A stretch of 64,000 bases of DNA from Ferroacidibacillus organovorans (GTDB lineage Bacteria > Bacillota > Bacilli > Alicyclobacillales > SLC66). Every line of letters starts with the position of its first letter. The stretch's first letter is position 1. Where the stretch lies: contig NZ_LSUQ01000007.1 in the NCBI RefSeq assembly GCF_001642725.1, positions 36,191 through 100,190 on the forward strand. The letters run 5' to 3'. A program made the translations under genes and the position numbers. Below are positions 27,715 through 35,987 of this stretch, piece by piece. The notes beneath the pieces were generated by a model, which worked only from the letters and a program-made list of their open reading frames with translations, made no database searches and was not told where the DNA came from.

Positions 27715-28800
27715 ATGGCTGATTTGGTGTCGGCAATAAGAACGCCAATCTCGCATTTTGCTATCTTTGGCGCCGGAAGTTTTGGAACGGCGCTTGCCGT
27801 TACGCTTGCGCGACAAGGTCATCGCGTCACACTGATTGGCCGTGATGAAAAGACGATGACTGAGTTAAATACTAAGCGCGAAAACACGAGATATCTTCCA
27901 GGTGTTCTCCTCCATCCAAACATCGTATGCACAAATGATCTCGGGCAAGGGATTCATGTGGATTATCTTCTGTTATCTGTGCCTACACAATTCATGCGTG
28001 ACGCCTGCGTACAAGTGCGCGCCATCGCTCCCGCATCTTTCTATAAAAGTACTTCCGTCATTCACGTTGCCAAAGGCCTTGAACGAGTGACTGGCAAGCG
28101 CGTATCGGAGGTTATTCTTGAAACACTACCTGCGCTTTCAGCCAGTCGTCTCGCAGTTTTGTCTGGGCCGAGTCACGCTGAGGAACTCGCGCAGAATGTT
28201 CCCACAACACTTGTCGCCACAAGCGCATCCAAATCGTATGCTGAGGAAATTCAGGATGTGTTTATGAGCGACACACTGCGCGTGTACACCAATCCGGATC
28301 TGATTGGCGTAGAGCTGGGAGGGGCGCTTAAAAATATCATCGCACTCGGCGCAGGAATCTCTGACGGCCTCGGGTTTGGTGATAATGCTCGCGCAGCGCT
28401 CATCACGCGTGGACTTGTTGAAATCGCCCGTCTCGGCGTGGCTCTCGGCGCGTCGACCGCGACATTCGGAGGTCTTACAGGAATTGGCGATTTGATCGTG
28501 ACATGCACCAGTCGTCTCAGCAGAAACTGGAATGCAGGTTATCTTCTTGGACAAGGGATGTCCATCGCTGAAGTCCTTCCAAAAATCGGAATGGTCGTTG
28601 AGGGCGCAACGACGACAAAAGTGGCTGTGGAGAAAGCCAAATCACTCGCTGTAACCATGCCGATCGCCGAGGCCATTTCCGATCTTTTAGACGACAATTG
28701 TTCGCCGCGAGAAGCAGTCTTAGGACTTATGAATCGAAAAAAAACGCATGAAGTGGAAGAACGATTTGTCGAGGCATCGATTGGCTGGACTACACAATAA
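27715..28800 (+). CDS. gpsA: Glycerol-3-phosphate dehydrogenase [NAD(P)+]
   Basis: The N-terminal dinucleotide fold FGAGSFGTALA, the HVAKGLE segment, and the catalytic-lysine helix GGALKNIIALGAGISDGL identify GpsA. It reduces dihydroxyacetone phosphate to glycerol-3-phosphate for lipid synthesis. The ATG at 27715 has GGGA 9 nt upstream; a GTG at 27700 would add five residues and is the alternative. The N-terminal 15 residues before the fold are longer than usual. It forms a lipid pair with plsY. Confidence 0.95.
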   Translation: MADLVSAIRTPISHFAIFGAGSFGTALAVTLARQGHRVTLIGRDEKTMTELNTKRENTRYLPGVLLHPNIVCTNDLGQGIHVDYLLLSVPTQFMRDACVQVRAIAPASFYKSTSVIHVAKGLERVTGKRVSEVILETLPALSASRLAVLSGPSHAEELAQNVPTTLVATSASKSYAEEIQDVFMSDTLRVYTNPDLIGVELGGALKNIIALGAGISDGLGFGDNARAALITRGLVEIARLGVALGASTATFGGLTGIGDLIVTCTSRLSRNWNAGYLLGQGMSIAEVLPKIGMVVEGATTTKVAVEKAKSLAVTMPIAEAISDLLDDNCSPREAVLGLMNRKKTHEVEERFVEASIGWTTQ

Positions 28801-28810
28801 ATGGTACAAT
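28781..28810 (+). promoter_or_regulatory. Probable gcvH-lipM promoter
   Basis: TTGGCT and TACAAT are 18 bp apart. The -35 box lies in the last codons of gpsA and the -10 box just after its stop, 27 bases before gcvH. Confidence 0.55.
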
Positions 28811-28836
28811 CACGCTAAGAAGAGGGAGGCGAACGC

Positions 28837-29214
28837 ATGAGTCACACACCAAAAGATTTGCGTTATACAAAAGAGCATGAATGGATTCGCATTCAAGAGA
28901 AGACCGCCTACATAGGGATCACAGATTTCGCCCAAGATGAGTTGGGAGATATTGTGTTCGTCGAACTTCCGTCCGTTGGGGATGAGGTTCGCGAAGGTGA
29001 GACGTTTGGCACCGTAGAGTCTGTCAAAACAGTGTCTGATCTCTATTCACCAGTGACTGGGGTTGTCGTCGAGGTGAATGAATCTCTCAATGACAATCCG
29101 GAGAATGTAAATTCAAAACCGTATGAACTCGGTTGGATGATCGCAGTTGAAATAAAGGAAGATCCAACCCATCTCCTCACGGCGGAAGAATATGAAGCCC
29201 TAACGAACGCTTGA
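28837..29214 (+). CDS. gcvH: Glycine cleavage system H protein
   Basis: A 125-residue lipoyl-domain protein. The lipoyl lysine is in [15 protein letters not shown], and the pattern RYTKEHEWI near the start is typical of GcvH. It carries the aminomethyl group in glycine cleavage and, in B. subtilis, is also the obligate lipoyl relay to other enzymes. GAGGGAGG lies 5 to 9 nt before the ATG. The other glycine cleavage genes are not nearby, which fits the relay role. Confidence 0.96.
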   Translation: MSHTPKDLRYTKEHEWIRIQEKTAYIGITDFAQDELGDIVFVELPSVGDEVREGETFGTVESVKTVSDLYSPVTGVVVEVNESLNDNPENVNSKPYELGWMIAVEIKEDPTHLLTAEEYEALTNA

Positions 29215-30053
29215 TGACAACGCCAGAAACGTTTCGACTGCTTAATACAGGTCCGTCTTCAGCCGCCATGAATATGGCGATTGACGAGGCAATTCTGCTT
29301 TCGACAAGTCAGGGAGATGTCCCTCCGACGCTCCGCTTTTACGCTTGGGAGAGACCGAGCCTCTCACTCGGATACTTTCAGCGAACAAAACGCGATGTGA
29401 ACCTTGAAGCAATTCACGCGCGAGGGTTTGATTGGGTACGCCGAATGACGGGTGGACGCGCAGTCCTCCACGATCGTGAACTTACGTACAGCGTACACGT
29501 CCCAGGCCAGCACAGGTTTGCCCAAGTATCTGTCGTCGAATCCTACCGACTGCTGTCGGAAGGATTGCGCGCAGGATTTGAAGCACTTGGCCTGCACGCG
29601 CAGATCGTTTCACTCGCTGATGAGGAAGAGCGCAAACGATACGCCTCTGCAGGGTCTGCCGCTTGTTTTGACTCGCCTTCGTGGTATGAGCTTGTGGTTG
29701 ATGGACGAAAAATTGCTGGAAGCGCGCAGGTTCGCGCGCATGGCGGGCTGCTCCAACACGGGGCATTATTACTCGACTTATCTGCAGAAGATCTGTTCTC
29801 TGTTTTACAGTTCAGGTCGGAAGAAGAGCGAAGCGCGGTGCAGCGAGAGTTTGCAGAGCGCGCGGTAAGCGTGAGGGATTTAACTGGACGGATTGTTTCA
29901 TACGAAGAAGCCGCAAATGCATTTGCGCACGGATTTGAAGTTGGATTAAATCTTTCGCTTGTCAAAGAAACGCTCACAAAAGGTGAGCAAGAACTGGCAG
30001 AACATCTCTACAAAGAGAAGTACAGCACGTCGGTTTGGAATGAGCGACGGTAA
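29214..30053 (+). CDS. lipM: Octanoyl-[GcvH]:protein N-octanoyltransferase (LipM type)
   Basis: A BPL/LplA fold protein of 279 residues. The RRMTGGRAVLHDRELTYS segment and the nucleophile-containing AACFDSPSWYELVV followed by GRKIAGSAQ match LipM, whose Cys takes octanoate from acyl carrier protein and passes it to GcvH. The ATG shares one base with the gcvH stop (TGATG), so the enzyme is coupled to its acceptor protein. A TTG three bases earlier is a possible start. A lipoate ligase (LplA) would lack the active cysteine in this place. Confidence 0.92.
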   Translation: MTTPETFRLLNTGPSSAAMNMAIDEAILLSTSQGDVPPTLRFYAWERPSLSLGYFQRTKRDVNLEAIHARGFDWVRRMTGGRAVLHDRELTYSVHVPGQHRFAQVSVVESYRLLSEGLRAGFEALGLHAQIVSLADEEERKRYASAGSAACFDSPSWYELVVDGRKIAGSAQVRAHGGLLQHGALLLDLSAEDLFSVLQFRSEEERSAVQREFAERAVSVRDLTGRIVSYEEAANAFAHGFEVGLNLSLVKETLTKGEQELAEHLYKEKYSTSVWNERR

Positions 30054-30108
30054 GTTTTTCCGGATATACCCATCCAGTAAACGCCCCTCTACAATAATAT
30101 TCGAGAAG

Positions 30109-30135
30109 AGATTCGGGAAAACCGAATCTTTTTTT
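30109..30135 (+). terminator. Terminator of gcvH-lipM
   Basis: The stem AGATTCGG / CCGAATCT with a 5-nt loop is followed by a run of seven T. Confidence 0.93.
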
Positions 30136-30136
30136 G

Positions 30137-30177
30137 TTCTAGTTTCTATGAAATGTTCGTACTCATAGAAACTAGAA
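30137..30177. repeat. Perfect 15-bp inverted repeat with 11-nt loop
   Basis: The arms TTCTAGTTTCTATGA (30137-30151) and its exact complement (30163-30177) lie one base after the terminator T run and about 48 bases ahead of the spoIVA promoter. There is no T run after it. It may be an operator, a second RNA hairpin or a processing site; its role is unknown. Confidence 0.85.
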
Positions 30178-30224
30178 GGAATCCAGTGGCAATTCGTCAA
30201 CTGCGCGCGGGACTCTGAAGCGCA

Positions 30225-30254
30225 GCATATCTTGCGTCATCCATCATATACATG
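30225..30254 (+). promoter_or_regulatory. SigE-like promoter of spoIVA
   Basis: GCATATCT fits the SigE -35 pattern (G-x-ATA-xx-T), and TATACATG 14 bp later is a fair match to the SigE -10 pattern (CATACAxT). SpoIVA is made in the mother cell under SigE in Bacillus, so position and sequence agree. The transcript would have a leader of about 100 bases. Confidence 0.5.
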
Positions 30255-30356
30255 AACTGTCCGAGTGCGGACAGCAAGAGGATGGCAGCGATAGTTGCGT
30301 CAAATCAGAGGCAAAGGTCGCGATTGACGCCGGCCAGAGGTCAGGGAGGGAATCGC

Positions 30357-31835
30357 GTGGAGAGATTGGAAGTGTTTAAGGATATTGCAGAACGCACTGG
30401 CGGCGATATTTATTTAGGTGTTGTTGGTCCCGTGCGAACTGGAAAATCCACCTTTATCAAAAAATTTATGGAATTGATCGTTTTGCCTCATATGCATGAT
30501 GAAGCGGAGCGCGCGCGAACCATTGATGAACTGCCACAAAGCGCGGCTGGCCGTACGATTATGACGACAGAGCCTAAGTTTGTACCTAACCAGGCAGCAA
30601 GGATCACCGTTGCCGAAGGTCTGACCATTGATTGCCGATTGGTCGACTGCGTGGGATACACCGTACACGGCGCGCGCGGTTACGAGGATGAGATGGGGCC
30701 GCGCATGGTCACGACGCCCTGGTATGACGACCCGATTCCCTTTGCCGAAGCGGCGGAAATCGGAACGCGCAAAGTCATAGCTGATCACTCCACCATCGGG
30801 CTTGTCATCACGACGGATGGCACCATCTCTGAGATCACACGCGACAGCTATGTTGAGGCAGAAGAGCGCGTTGTCAATGAACTCAAAGAACTCGGCAAGC
30901 CATTTGTCATGGTGATTAACTCCGTGCACCCTTACAGCCCAGAAACACAGGCGTTGCGCGCCGCGCTTCTTGACAAGTACGACATCCCTGTCGTGGCTGT
31001 ATCCTGCGCAACCATGGGTACGGAAGACGTGATGTTGGTGCTGCGCGAAGCGCTCTATGAATTTCCCGTGCACGAAGTAAATGTCAATCTGCCGAGTTGG
31101 GTCATGGTGCTTGATCCTGAGCACTGGCTAAGGCGGTCGTATGAGGCGGCGGTGCGCGACACGATTCAGGATATTCGTCGACTGCGGGACATTGATCGCG
31201 TCGTTGGTCACTTTTCAAACTACGATTTTATTGCGCGCGCCGCACTCGCAAACGTTGACATGGGCCACGGCGTTGCGGACATTGAGTTAACCGCTCCTGA
31301 TGAACTGTACGATCAAGTGCTCACGGAAGTTGTCGGCGTCGAGATTCGTGGCAAGGACCACCTCCTTAAACTGATGAAGGATTTGACGTTTGCTAAACGT
31401 GAATACGATAAGATTGGCGAGGCGCTGCGCATGGTCAAGATGACCGGATACGGAATTGCGCCGCCCGTTCTTGAAGAGATGTCCCTCGATGAACCGGAAC
31501 TGATTCGTCAAGGGTCGCGTTTCGGGGTTCGCTTAAAGGCGACAGCACCCTCGATTCACATGATTCGCGTCGATGTCGAATCGGAATTCGCGCCGATTGT
31601 TGGCACGGAGCGCCAAAGTGAAGAGTTGGTCAAATATCTGATGCAAGATTTTGAAGAGGATCCGCAGAAGATCTGGAACTCTGACATCTTTGGCAAGTCA
31701 CTTGCCGCCATCGTTCGTGAGGGAATCTCCGGAAAGCTTTCAATGATGCCAGAGAACGCTCAGTATAAACTTCGGGAAACGCTTCAGCGAATTATTAATG
31801 AGGGCAGCGGGGGATTGATCGCGATCATCCTTTAA
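30357..31835 (+). CDS. spoIVA: Stage IV sporulation protein A (spore coat morphogenetic ATPase)
   Basis: With the GTG at 30357 the protein is 492 residues, the length of B. subtilis SpoIVA, and starts with the family pattern (VFKDIAERTGGDIYLG). GGGAGGG lies 6 nt upstream; the longer open frame before it does not look like the family. The Walker A motif is GPVRTGKST (residues 24-32). SpoIVA polymerises with ATP on the outer forespore membrane and is the base of the coat. The C-terminal end GSGGLIAIIL matches the part that contacts SpoVM. A strong terminator follows at once. Confidence 0.97.
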   Translation: MERLEVFKDIAERTGGDIYLGVVGPVRTGKSTFIKKFMELIVLPHMHDEAERARTIDELPQSAAGRTIMTTEPKFVPNQAARITVAEGLTIDCRLVDCVGYTVHGARGYEDEMGPRMVTTPWYDDPIPFAEAAEIGTRKVIADHSTIGLVITTDGTISEITRDSYVEAEERVVNELKELGKPFVMVINSVHPYSPETQALRAALLDKYDIPVVAVSCATMGTEDVMLVLREALYEFPVHEVNVNLPSWVMVLDPEHWLRRSYEAAVRDTIQDIRRLRDIDRVVGHFSNYDFIARAALANVDMGHGVADIELTAPDELYDQVLTEVVGVEIRGKDHLLKLMKDLTFAKREYDKIGEALRMVKMTGYGIAPPVLEEMSLDEPELIRQGSRFGVRLKATAPSIHMIRVDVESEFAPIVGTERQSEELVKYLMQDFEEDPQKIWNSDIFGKSLAAIVREGISGKLSMMPENAQYKLRETLQRIINEGSGGLIAIIL

Positions 31836-31866
31836 AAAAGCGCGACCTGCGGGTCGCGCTTTTTTC
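31834..31866 (+). terminator. Terminator of spoIVA
   Basis: A perfect stem AAAAAAGCGCGACC / GGTCGCGCTTTTTT with a 4-nt loop overlaps the stop codon region and ends in a six-T run. Confidence 0.95.
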
Positions 31867-31974
31867 ATGACGTTCAAACAAGGAAAGCAGGATTCTGTTT
31901 TTACAACTCGAATAAGGATGAAAGAGGAACTCGTTTTTTACACTTTTTTCGGAACAATTGGAAGGAGTATGAGC

Positions 31975-33534
31975 ATGAATTACAATTTCGCAACACATGT
32001 TGAAAATTATCAACTCAATCACCCTGATCAATTGGCGATTGTTGCACTTCAACAAGACAGAACGGAGCATCGCTTGACCTACCATGAATTATTCGAACGG
32101 GTCAAAGGAACACAAGAACAATTCATGCTTGAAGGAATAAAACAAGGTGATCGCGTACTCGTCATGGTTGGCCGCGGCGTTGAATCGTATCAAATCTATT
32201 TGGCGCTGCTTCGCATGGGCGCTGTCATCATGCCAGGATCTGAGTTGCTGCGCGCAAAGGATATCGCGTATCGGATTCGTCACGCGCAAGCAACGGCCGT
32301 CATAACTGCTGAGCATGTCGCAAAAGAAGTCGCAGAAGCCGTAGATCACTCCAATGTAAAAAAGATCGCCGTTGATTTTATCCGCGACGGGTTTGTCACG
32401 CTGGAATCTTCGCGCTGTGCCACACGGGACATGCCTGCTGCTGATACGGATGAACAAGACATGGCATTCATCTCCTATACGTCAGGCACGACAGGGGGGC
32501 CAAAAGGGGTTGTACATGTTCACGGATGGGCAAAAGCGCATCTTGCAAACGCTGCAACCTATTGGTTTGATGCAGTGCCACAAGAGTGGGCGTGGGCCAC
32601 GGCAGGACCTGGATGGGCAAAGTGGGTGTGGAGCCCGTTTGTATCGATTCTGGGAAAAGGCGGCACCGCTTTCATCTACGTCGGACGATTTGACCCACAG
32701 GTCTACCTGTCACTCATGGAAGCGTATCCAATTTCTCTTTTATGCGCGACACCGACTGAGTATCGGTTGATGGCAAAGAGTGAAGCGATGAAATCGTGGA
32801 AACCGAGTGCACTGCGCAGTGCGGTGAGTGCGGGTGAACCGCTCAATCGAGAAGTGATTGACGCATTTAGAGCGACGTGTGGCGTTTTGGTTCGCGATGG
32901 CTATGGCCAGACAGAAAACTCCCTGCTTGTCGCGACGCAAGTGGGTATGGAACTAAAACCCGGATCGATGGGCAAGCCGACGCCACAGAGCGAGGTTTCC
33001 ATTCTGGACGACGACGGCCATGTGTTAAAGACGGGTGAGATTGGCCACATCGCAGTCAAAAAGACGTTGCCCACGTTGTTTCAAGGATATCTCTACGATC
33101 CTGAGCGCACAGCAAAAGCGTTTCTTGGAAATTATTATATAACGGGAGACCTTGGTCGTTTTGACGATGACGGTTATCTGTGGTTTGAGGGACGCTCAGA
33201 TGACATGATCATTAGCGCTGGATACACGATCGGGCCATTTGAGGTAGAAGACGCGCTCGTCAGCCATCCAGCCGTTGCCGAGTGTGCGGCAGTCGCCAGC
33301 CCAGACGATGAGCGCGGACATATTGTCAAAGCGTTTATCATCGTTAAAGCTGGGGTTGAACCTACGGATCAATTAAAAGAAGAATTGAAAGACTATGTAA
33401 AACGCGTTACGGCACCCTATAAGTACCCCCGTGAGATTGAGTTTGTCACTGATCTTCCAAAAACGGCAAGCGGTAAAATCCGCAGAATAGAGCTGCGAAC
33501 AGCAGAAAAGCAACGCAAAAACAAGGCGCTCTAA
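31975..33534 (+). CDS. Acyl-CoA synthetase (AMP-forming), MbcS/medium-chain type
   Basis: An adenylate-forming enzyme of 519 residues. Motif A3 is YTSGTTGGPKGVVH, the A5 motif DGYGQTEN, A7/A8 GRSDDMIISAGYTIGPFEVE, and the catalytic lysine is in TASGKIRR near the end. It is closer to the acetyl/medium-chain (MbcS, AcsM) group than to long-chain ligases, and probably activates short, branched or medium carboxylic acids. AAGGAG lies 7 nt before the ATG at 31975; the ATG at 31969 is too close to it. It stands alone between two terminators, with a 108-base A/T-rich leader. Confidence 0.9.
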   Translation: MNYNFATHVENYQLNHPDQLAIVALQQDRTEHRLTYHELFERVKGTQEQFMLEGIKQGDRVLVMVGRGVESYQIYLALLRMGAVIMPGSELLRAKDIAYRIRHAQATAVITAEHVAKEVAEAVDHSNVKKIAVDFIRDGFVTLESSRCATRDMPAADTDEQDMAFISYTSGTTGGPKGVVHVHGWAKAHLANAATYWFDAVPQEWAWATAGPGWAKWVWSPFVSILGKGGTAFIYVGRFDPQVYLSLMEAYPISLLCATPTEYRLMAKSEAMKSWKPSALRSAVSAGEPLNREVIDAFRATCGVLVRDGYGQTENSLLVATQVGMELKPGSMGKPTPQSEVSILDDDGHVLKTGEIGHIAVKKTLPTLFQGYLYDPERTAKAFLGNYYITGDLGRFDDDGYLWFEGRSDDMIISAGYTIGPFEVEDALVSHPAVAECAAVASPDDERGHIVKAFIIVKAGVEPTDQLKEELKDYVKRVTAPYKYPREIEFVTDLPKTASGKIRRIELRTAEKQRKNKAL

Positions 33535-33550
33535 GCAGGGCGCCTTTTCA
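33523..33550 (+). terminator. Terminator around the acyl-CoA synthetase stop codon
   Basis: AAGGCGC / GCGCCTT form a stem whose loop holds the TAA stop codon, with a short TTTTC end. Confidence 0.7.
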
Positions 33551-33562
33551 AAGGAGGATTCT

Positions 33563-33758
33563 ATGATTCAAATTCTTCTTCGCGATAACTGGAAAATGCG
33601 CGCGATCGATGATGAAAATTGGCTTACCCCATCGTTCTCGGATCTGATTTTTACGGATTTACTGCGCGCCGAAAGCTACCATGTCCCATCCCATATCACT
33701 GGCTGAAATGGAAAAACAGATCACCTTGCGTTCGCTGTATGACACCATCGAGCGTTGA
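33563..33758 (+). pseudogene. Short decayed-looking gene start with good ribosome binding site
   Basis: An ATG with AAAGGAGG 6 nt upstream opens a 47-codon frame (MIQILLRDNWKMR...FTDLLRAE). Its pattern resembles the N-terminus of GH2 beta-mannosidase-like proteins, in which a NW-x-MR strand and TDLLRAG are common. The frame stops at 33706, and a second frame (33681-33758) continues for 25 codons with helical, plausible sequence. This fits a gene remnant with a frameshift and a large deletion, but it could be a real 47-residue peptide. The likeness is from memory only. Confidence 0.35.
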
Positions 33759-33802
33759 ACCATAGATCGTTGAAGGAGATCCTTACCTAACGCGAACCTT
33801 TC

Positions 33803-33831
33803 TTGCGACAGTCTTGTGATCCTGTTATAAT
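33803..33831 (+). promoter_or_regulatory. Promoter of tRNA-Pro
   Basis: TTGCGA and a perfect TATAAT are 17 bp apart, ending 12 bases before the tRNA. Confidence 0.75.
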
Positions 33832-33843
33832 GACTTTGTTTGA

Positions 33844-33920
33844 CGGGATGTAGCGCAGCCTGGTAGCGCGCTACCTTGGGGAGGTAGAGGTCCCGGGTTC
33901 GAATCCCGGCATTCCGACCA
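33844..33920 (+). tRNA. tRNA-Pro (anticodon GGG)
   Basis: The 77-base cloverleaf has an acceptor stem CGGGATG / CATTCCG (one G-T pair), D arm GCGC...GCGC, anticodon stem CTACC / GGTAG with loop TTGGGGA, T loop GTTCGAATC, and a genome-encoded CCA end. Confidence 0.96.
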
Positions 33921-33931
33921 TAGCCGAATGT

Positions 33932-33959
33932 CAGCCTGTCTCGCAGGCTGATTTTTTTT
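33932..33959 (+). terminator. Terminator between tRNA-Pro and mtrB
   Basis: The stem CAGCCTG / CAGGCTG with a 5-nt loop is followed by eight T. The mtrB ribosome binding site begins right after it, so mtrB is read either by read-through from the tRNA promoter or from an unseen promoter. Confidence 0.9.
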
Positions 33960-33975
33960 GAGCGGAGGAATCTTT

Positions 33976-34185
33976 GTGGAAGAATACGTCGTGATCAAAG
34001 CAAAACAAAGCGGAGTGCAAGTCATTGGCCTTACAAGAGGACACGATACAAAGTTCAATCATCTCGAAAAACTGGATAAAAATGAAGTGATGTTGGCACA
34101 GTTTACGGAGTACACTTCAGCGATCAAAGTTCGCGGACCCGCCGTGATTTATACGAAACTAGGAACGATTGACACAGAAGAGTAG
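33976..34185 (+). CDS. mtrB: Tryptophan RNA-binding attenuation protein (TRAP)
   Basis: The 69-residue protein carries the core TRAP sequence [20 protein letters not shown], with [18 protein letters not shown] after it, including the Thr, His/Asn and Lys/Arg residues that bind tryptophan and RNA bases. TRAP forms an 11-subunit ring that, with tryptophan, wraps (G/U)AG repeats in trp mRNA. The GTG at 33976 has GGAGGA 6 nt upstream. A probable target lies in the trpD leader at 59503-59525. In B. subtilis mtrB is also directly before the hepS-menG-hepT set. Confidence 0.95.
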   Translation: MEEYVVIKAKQSGVQVIGLTRGHDTKFNHLEKLDKNEVMLAQFTEYTSAIKVRGPAVIYTKLGTIDTEE

Positions 34186-34235
34186 GACCTGTGTAAAAGA
34201 AACGTGCGGCAGCCACACTGGGCTTATACACACTG

Positions 34236-34244
34236 TGGTATAAT
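34236..34244 (+). promoter_or_regulatory. Extended -10 promoter of the hepS operon
   Basis: TG-G-TATAAT is a full extended -10 element 37 bases before the hepS ATG. There is no clear -35 box at the right distance. Confidence 0.55.
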
Positions 34245-34281
34245 ACGTCTGCATGCTGTGTAAGAGGGGTGGTCTCAACCC

Positions 34282-35178
34282 ATGGACAACAAGATTTCGG
34301 ACCACGAAAGCACAACTTTAGAGAATCGCTTTGGCCTGCACGACTTACAACGCTTTGTGGAACGTGTCATGTCGCAAGCAATTTTAAAAGCAGAATCGAT
34401 CTTGCCAGCGCTTTCCAAGTGGCAACTTCTTCTTGGGGCGATTATCTTGTCTAGGACAACCCTAACGCGAGGCGCACGGGATCGCGTTCTCGCATCCATG
34501 ATTCTCATGTATCACGGTTTGGCGCTCCACGAAAAAATTGTTGACACGACGACGCGGCAAGATAAGAAGGGGCAATTGACCGTGCTTGGCGGCGATTACT
34601 TGAGCAGTCTTTTTTATAAACTGCTCGCCGAAGCCAATCGCATTGATATTATTCATCGATTTTCCGATGCTGTCTCAAAGATCAATGTCGCCAAAGCGTC
34701 CCTCTACACTGCACTGAACGATGGTCAGTTGACAGATGATCAGTACATTTCTGATGTAAAAACCATGCATGGAGCATTGCTTCGCGCGCTTTGTAACGCG
34801 TTTGAACTCGATCGATCCATGGAAGAGTTCGTTGAGGCAGCGATCTCTGCAACCGTTTATAAAGCTGAACTGTTTGATGAGCGTGATATGGAGTCGCTCT
34901 CACTCGCTCACGTTTATTTAGAGCAACGCGCGACAGAAGAAGAATTAAAGAACATTGACTACATGGTTCTCGGTCAGATGAACAAAGATAAGCGAATCAC
35001 ACTGCTTCATGCAAAATACGATACTTTTACGAGAATTATGCAAAATTTCAGGGATTCTATGACGGCACTCCAACACGCAGCGAATGATGTAATGGGAAGA
35101 GAAGACTGGGATCAATTAGAACTCGTTTTGGATGCGCGAATCGCTTCAATCTCTGCGTCTGCGATGGAGCAGAGTTGA
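34282..35178 (+). CDS. hepS: Heptaprenyl diphosphate synthase component I
   Basis: A 298-residue helical protein with the HepS signature VLGGDYLSSLFYKLLAE and no DDxxD motif. It is the noncatalytic partner of HepT and sets the product chain length; together they make the C35 side chain of menaquinone-7. The order hepS-menG-hepT is the Bacillus one, and the spacing (49 and 34 bases) fits an operon. Sequence likeness outside the signature is moderate, as is usual for this poorly conserved subunit. Confidence 0.9.
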   Translation: MDNKISDHESTTLENRFGLHDLQRFVERVMSQAILKAESILPALSKWQLLLGAIILSRTTLTRGARDRVLASMILMYHGLALHEKIVDTTTRQDKKGQLTVLGGDYLSSLFYKLLAEANRIDIIHRFSDAVSKINVAKASLYTALNDGQLTDDQYISDVKTMHGALLRALCNAFELDRSMEEFVEAAISATVYKAELFDERDMESLSLAHVYLEQRATEEELKNIDYMVLGQMNKDKRITLLHAKYDTFTRIMQNFRDSMTALQHAANDVMGREDWDQLELVLDARIASISASAMEQS

Positions 35179-35227
35179 CGATTTAAAAAACGGAGCTCGA
35201 AAATCTTAGTATGAAAGGGGTTTTCGC

Positions 35228-35953
35228 GTGATGGCAGACACATCAAAAGCAGAATTTGTTCACGACGTGTTTTCAACGATTGCAAAGCAATACGATGTCA
35301 TGAATTCTGTTTTAAGTTTCAATCAACATAAATTTTGGCGTAAATTTGCCATGAAAAAAATGCGAATAAAACCGGGTGAACGTTGCCTGGATGTTGCGAC
35401 AGGAACAGGAGACTGGGCGATTTCCATGGCAAACGCAGTTGGACCAAGCGGGGAAGTCGTAGGCATTGACTTTTGTCAGGAAATGCTCGATATTGCGATT
35501 CCCAAAACGCAACAGAGCGGTTTATCCAATGTGACAAAAATGATGTTAGGGAATGCCATGGCTCTTCCGTTTTCGTCTGATGAGTTTAACTATGCTACAA
35601 TCGGGTTTGCACTGCGAAATGTCCCGGATCTTGATCAAGTGCTGCGCGAAATGTACCGCGTTGTAAAACCGGGCGGCCTCGTCGTTTCTCTTGAGCTATC
35701 GAAGCCGACAAACCGATTGTTTCGCTCTGTTTACTACACGTATTTCAATCACGTTTTGCCCCTTTTGGGACGTATCGTCGTAGGCAATGACCAACCTTAT
35801 CGCTGGTTGCCAGAGAGTTTAAAACCATTTCCAGATCGATTTGCACTGGCAAAGCGATTCGCGGAGGCGGGTCTTGAGCGCGTGGAACACTACGCGTTGA
35901 TGGGAGGCATCTGTGCGTTACACATCGGTTATAAACCGGAAAGATCAGCTTGA
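35228..35953 (+). CDS. menG: Demethylmenaquinone methyltransferase
   Basis: A UbiE/MenG methyltransferase of 241 residues: VHDVFSTIAKQYDVMNSVLSF at the start with the family's YD-x-MN, SAM motif LDVATGTGDWA, then GIDFCQEML and FALRNVPD. It adds the last methyl group to menaquinone. AAAGGGG lies 7 nt before a GTG start; an ATG one codon later is the alternative. Confidence 0.95.
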   Translation: MMADTSKAEFVHDVFSTIAKQYDVMNSVLSFNQHKFWRKFAMKKMRIKPGERCLDVATGTGDWAISMANAVGPSGEVVGIDFCQEMLDIAIPKTQQSGLSNVTKMMLGNAMALPFSSDEFNYATIGFALRNVPDLDQVLREMYRVVKPGGLVVSLELSKPTNRLFRSVYYTYFNHVLPLLGRIVVGNDQPYRWLPESLKPFPDRFALAKRFAEAGLERVEHYALMGGICALHIGYKPERSA

Positions 35954-35987
35954 AGCAGGTCGGGTAGAGGGCAAGGCGGGTGTCTAG

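Noticed and set aside
30252..30356. Upstream in-frame extension of spoIVA
   Set aside because: The family start and exact 492-residue length are matched from the GTG at 30357 with GGGAGGG upstream; the extension lies right behind the SigE promoter.
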